Position numbers and translations under genes: made by a program
From: UBA668 sp038328705
GTDB lineage: Bacteria; Actinomycetota; Acidimicrobiia; Acidimicrobiales; Ilumatobacteraceae
Assembly: GCA_038328705.1 (NCBI GenBank)
Contig: JBBQMG010000066.1
Location: forward strand, 1 to 21,329
DNA length: 21,329 nucleotides
Reading direction: 5' to 3'
The notes under the pieces: model-generated
Database searches by the model: none
Told to the model about the DNA's origin: nothing
Seen by the model: the letters and a program-made list of their open reading frames with translations, nothing else
Shown here: in pieces, positions 19,927 through 21,329 of the stretch
Position numbering within the stretch: position 1 is the first letter of the stretch
Layout: each line of letters begins with the position of its first letter

Positions 19927-21329
19927 CCGAGCCGCAACTCCGCTGCGTGCAGGCGACGCAGCGTCTCATCACGACCCAACACCTCTAGGGCCTCGAACAG
20001 CGGCGGCCCCACGGTGCGGCCGGTGACGGCGACCCGAACGGGTGCCTGCGCCTTGCCCAGCTTCACACCATGGGTCTCACCGATGGCTTCCAGCGCGCCC
20101 TTCAGCGCATCAGCCAACCAGTCGGCGAGGCCTTCGTACGCGGCAGTCGCGTCGTGTAGCACTGGTGCTGCTTCGGCCGTGCCGAAGGTCTTCGTCCACG
20201 CGACTTCGTCGATCTGGGGCGAGGGTAGGAACAGGAAGTCGACCACGCCCGCCGCGTCGGCCAGCGTGACGCACCGAGGCTGGATGTGTGGCGCCATCGC
20301 CAAGAACACCCTCTCGTCGAAACGGTCAGCTGGGAACGGCGCATCATCGGCGAGCAGCCACGGACGACACGCAGCAGCGAATTCCTCGACGCTCAATTTG
20401 CGGATGTAGTCGCCGTTGAATGCGGCAAGCTTCTTCAGATCGAAGAAGGCCGGCGAGTGGTTCACGTCTTCCAACAGGAAGTCGCCCTCGATCTGCGACC
20501 ACGGCTGAATCTCTTCGCCCTTCGGCGTCCAGCCCAGCGTCATCAGATAGTTGACCATCGCCTCGGGCAGATAGCCCTCGTCGCGGTACTGCTCGAGAGC
20601 CACCTTGTCGCGGCGCTTGGAGATCTTCTTGCGCTGCTCGTTCACCAACAGCGGCAGGTGCGCCCAGACCGGCGGCTCGTGACCCAACGCCTGCCACATC
20701 ATCTGTTGCTTGGGCGTGTTCGAAAGGTGCTCCTCGGCGCGCAACACATGGCTGATGCGCATGTTCATGTCGTCGACCACGTTGGCCAGCAGGAACATCG
20801 GGCTGCCGTTGCCACGCAGCAGTACGAAGTCTTCGATCAATGCGTTGTCGAAGTCGACGTCGCCGCGAACCAGGTCGTGCACGACGGTGGTACCGGCCGG
20901 CACCCTGAAACGCAAGACGTGACCTGGCCCTGGGCCGAGCCCGCGATCGCGCGACCAGCCTTGATAGCCCTGGTTGCCTTCCACCTTGTTACGCGACTCC
21001 ACATCGGCGGCGGTCATGTCGCAGTAGTACGCGTCGCCGCCCTCGAACAGTTGCTGCGCGGCGGCGAGGTGCGCAGCCGCCAGTTCGCTCTGGAAGTACG
21101 GGCCCTCGAAGTGCGGGTCGTCACTGCTGATACCAATCCAGGCAAGCGCGTCGATGATGCCCTGCGTCCACTCCGGCTGGTTGCGCTCAGCGTCTGTGTC
21201 TTCGATACGCAGCACGAACGTGCCGCCGAGCCGACGAGCCAGCGCCCAGTTGAACAGCGCGGTACGTGCCCCGCCCACGTGGAAGTAGCCGGTGGGCGAT
21301 GGAGCAATTCGAAATCGAGGGCCAGTCAT
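19923..21329 (-). CDS. gltX: Glutamyl-tRNA synthetase
   Basis: This 468-residue class I synthetase attaches Glu to tRNA-Glu. The ATG is the last triplet of the window, so the upstream control region is not visible; a slightly longer start cannot be excluded. The HIGH motif appears as PSPTGYFHVGGARTALFNW (HVGG at 17-20) and KMSKS as KKISKRRD (235-239). 'RIEDTDAERN' and 'SHVLRAEEHLSNTPKQ' are further family marks. The zinc-binding Cys set of E. coli GltX is not present (only Cys103 in that region). In actinobacteria this enzyme usually also charges tRNA-Gln with Glu, which GatCAB then amidates; the nearby tRNA-Gln and tRNA-Glu genes fit that role. The stop overlaps the next start. Confidence 0.95.
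   Translation of the reverse strand: MTGPRFRIAPSPTGYFHVGGARTALFNWALARRLGGTFVLRIEDTDAERNQPEWTQGIIDALAWIGISSDDPHFEGPYFQSELAAAHLAAAQQLFEGGDAYYCDMTAADVESRNKVEGNQGYQGWSRDRGLGPGPGHVLRFRVPAGTTVVHDLVRGDVDFDNALIEDFVLLRGNGSPMFLLANVVDDMNMRISHVLRAEEHLSNTPKQQMMWQALGHEPPVWAHLPLLVNEQRKKISKRRDKVALEQYRDEGYLPEAMVNYLMTLGWTPKGEEIQPWSQIEGDFLLEDVNHSPAFFDLKKLAAFNGDYIRKLSVEEFAAACRPWLLADDAPFPADRFDERVFLAMAPHIQPRCVTLADAAGVVDFLFLPSPQIDEVAWTKTFGTAEAAPVLHDATAAYEGLADWLADALKGALEAIGETHGVKLGKAQAPVRVAVTGRTVGPPLFEALEVLGRDETLRRLHAAELRLG

Noticed and set aside
1..21329. CRISPR arrays, rRNA genes and riboswitches
   Set aside because: No regularly spaced repeats, rRNA segments or recognisable riboswitch cores were seen on either strand.

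Overview
The window reads as chromosomal DNA from a high-GC actinomycete, most likely of the Acidimicrobiia (Ilumatobacter-like) type. The evidence is the strongly GC-rich third codon positions, a luciferase-like F420-type oxidoreductase, a Gram-positive type LexA box (CGAAC-N4-GTTCG) in front of dinB, start codons that appear leaderless, and a secreted protein with the C-terminal 'RVYDSR...VVGYFL' type domain I associate with this class. No species can be named from the sequence alone.

Left part (1-12989), mostly compact ordinary genes. The edge holds the 3' part of an IS5-type transposase. A small lipoprotein and a convergent MFS exporter follow. Divergent from the exporter is an amidase-signature hydrolase whose 3' end overlaps a convergent polyphosphate kinase 2 gene. 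Next come a two-helix membrane protein and an ATGA-coupled pair (alpha/beta hydrolase, LLM-class oxidoreductase). Two large membrane GGDEF-EAL proteins are transcribed divergently from a 211-bp spacer. One has a full GGDEF motif and an inhibitory site; the other has AGDEF, no inhibitory-site Arg, a GAF-like region and a 16-codon leader ORF coupled to its start. DinB (DNA polymerase IV) follows, with a perfect SOS box.

Middle part (12990-18961), an accessory region with much gene decay. It holds a hairpin after dinB, a fused and frameshifted remnant of an aminoglycoside-phosphotransferase-like gene and an HD-domain gene, and an intact Tat-type secreted protein. Further on are a frameshifted excisionase-type HTH remnant, a 5'-truncated nucleotidyltransferase-like fragment, a DUF433 antitoxin with a frameshifted DUF5615 toxin, and an intact RHH-Doc toxin-antitoxin pair. 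The region ends in a 5'-truncated tyrosine recombinase with two replaced catalytic His residues, at the 3' side of a tRNA-Glu gene. An 18-bp perfect direct repeat, which includes the 3' end of the recombinase gene, brackets the RHH-Doc pair. This is the layout of an old integrative element at tRNA-Glu that has eroded and collected toxin-antitoxin modules.

Right part (18962-21329), a conserved core cluster on the minus strand: gltX, a DUF218 (SanA/YdcF-like) membrane protein coupled to it by a TTGA overlap, tRNA-Gln(CTG) and tRNA-Glu(CTG-independent, anticodon CTC). GluRS and two of its candidate substrate tRNAs thus lie together. Best leads: the Doc module with its operator and bracketing repeat, the leader ORF before the AGDEF-EAL gene, the frameshifted DUF5615 toxin and the odd recombinase.
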